A stretch of DNA of 6,144 nt from Desulfuromusa sp. (lineage in GTDB: Bacteria; Desulfobacterota; Desulfuromonadia; Desulfuromonadales; Geopsychrobacteraceae): positions 1-6,144 of the forward strand of contig JAOZLQ010000140.1 in assembly GCA_029934755.1 (NCBI GenBank), written 5' to 3'. The notes under the pieces are model-generated. The model searched no databases. It was not told the DNA's origin and worked only from the letters and a program-made list of their open reading frames with translations. Shown piece by piece: positions 5,288 through 6,144 of this stretch. The translations under genes and the position numbers were made by a program. The stretch's first letter is position 1, and every line of letters starts with the position of its first letter.

Positions 5288-6144
5288 TTATTGTTCAATG
5301 ATAACGCAGTTTCTCCCTTTTCCTTTGGCCTGATAAAGTAACTCATCAGCTTTTCGCACCATTTCATCAAGCGAATCTTTTAATGTGGTTGTGACGCCAA
5401 TAGAAACAGTGGCCTTAATTTTATTCTGCGCGGTTTCTATCGTCAGTTCTTCTATTTTGCGCCGTGCTGTTTCAAAATGATTGGCACGGTGCTCAGGTGA
5501 CATATTGACAGCCATGACAATAAATTCTTCACCGCCAAAGCGGGCTACGATATCTGAAGCACGGAAACTTTCCTGTAAAAGTGTGGCAATATTTATCAGC
5601 GCAGCATCCCCTTCCCTGTGGCCGTAGGTATCGTTGATATTTTTAAAATGATCGATATCGATCATTGCGATGGCAATATCAAGATTCTGGCGCCGGGCAT
5701 TTTGGAAAAGTTTTTCCCCCGTGCCAAAGAAGTAGCGTCGGTTATAAAGCTGGGTTAGCTGATCCCTGATGGCGGCATCACGGAGTTGTGCGATATGCTC
5801 AATGATGTCTATATTCTGATTAACTCGACAAATCAGTTCTTCTTCAAAATAAGGTTTAGTCAGAAAGTCATTGGCTCCACGTTTAAGGAACTGGGATGAA
5901 AGTAGGGGATTTCCATAGGCGGACATCCCGATGATGGCCAGTTTGTCCATCGCCCGGATTTTTCTGATTTCTGCAGTCAGTTCAAAACCATCCATCACCG
6001 GCATATGATAATCGGTGATAACCAGGCTGATAGCAGGGTTCTGTTTGATTATTTCCAGAGCTGCAGTTCCGCTTTCAGCTTCCAAAATTTCATAGTGCTG
6101 AGTTTCCAGAAGTTTCTTGGTATGCGTCCTGAACAAATCGGAGA
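5288..6144 (-). CDS. Response regulator with REC and GGDEF domains, probable diguanylate cyclase (5' partial)
   Basis: The product probably makes cyclic di-GMP from GTP under control of a phosphorylated receiver domain. Numbering from the leucine encoded at 6136, the receiver domain shows the phospho-acceptor D42 in VITDYHMPVMDGFEL, S72 in IGMSAYG and K94 in LTKPY. The GGDEF domain runs from about 118 to 282, with DQLTQLYNRRYF (125-136), DIDHFKNINDTYGHREGD (160-177) and an active-type GGEEF at 201-205. R192-x-x-D195 lies five residues before it and forms a canonical inhibitory I-site. The frame is open to the window edge: Ser and Asp codons precede the TTG at 6136, and the spacing matches PleD-type receivers in which the acidic DD pair would fall just outside. 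The true start therefore lies beyond 6144 and the TTG is not the start. The gene is convergent with pncB. Its sensor kinase and targets are not in view. Confidence 0.93.
   Translation of the reverse strand, partial: SDLFRTHTKKLLETQHYEILEAESGTAALEIIKQNPAISLVITDYHMPVMDGFELTAEIRKIRAMDKLAIIGMSAYGNPLLSSQFLKRGANDFLTKPYFEEELICRVNQNIDIIEHIAQLRDAAIRDQLTQLYNRRYFFGTGEKLFQNARRQNLDIAIAMIDIDHFKNINDTYGHREGDAALINIATLLQESFRASDIVARFGGEEFIVMAVNMSPEHRANHFETARRKIEELTIETAQNKIKATVSIGVTTTLKDSLDEMVRKADELLYQAKGKGRNCVIIEQ

Overview
The window looks like a piece of chromosome from a Gram-negative bacterium with moderate to low GC content. The intergenic element with a CGTCATTCCCGC/GCGGGAATCCAG core, the PAS-free REC-GGDEF regulator and the general gene style fit Desulfuromonadales/Geobacterales-like Desulfobacterota. 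This placement is inferred from style and repeat type only; no marker gene is present.

Layout, left to right. Positions 1-49 may be the 3' end of a plus-strand gene that enters from the left. It is followed by a bidirectional intrinsic terminator (63-108). A minus-strand gene (172-1077) encodes an unrecognised membrane protein of 301 residues with about eight membrane segments. A 158-bp divergent promoter region (1078-1235) carries back-to-back sigma70-like promoters whose -35 boxes lie 5 bp apart around a small palindrome. A compact plus-strand operon of five genes then runs from 1236 to 5124: a NimA-like/PPOX-family flavoprotein, a two-domain Gate (nucleoside-recognition) membrane protein, dihydrofolate reductase (folA), nicotinamidase (pncA) and nicotinate phosphoribosyltransferase (pncB). 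Three of the four junctions are 4-base stop/start overlaps, which suggests translational coupling.

The gap 5125-5287 holds a MITE-like inverted-repeat element of about 135 bp with two internal hairpins. It lies between the convergent ends of pncB and a minus-strand REC-GGDEF response regulator (5288 to the right edge, 5' end cut off by the window).

How the genes fit together: PncA converts nicotinamide to nicotinate and PncB converts nicotinate to nicotinate mononucleotide, so the end of the operon is a two-step NAD salvage module. The upstream genes encode an NADPH-dependent enzyme (DHFR), a likely flavin-binding protein and a polytopic membrane protein of a family linked to nucleoside recognition. 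The simplest reading is a cofactor housekeeping and salvage operon. A more speculative reading is that the Gate protein imports a pyridine or nucleoside precursor for PncA/PncB. I found no CRISPR array, tRNA, rRNA, phage gene or defence system; the main items of interest are the operon composition, the Gate duplication and the mobile-looking repeat.
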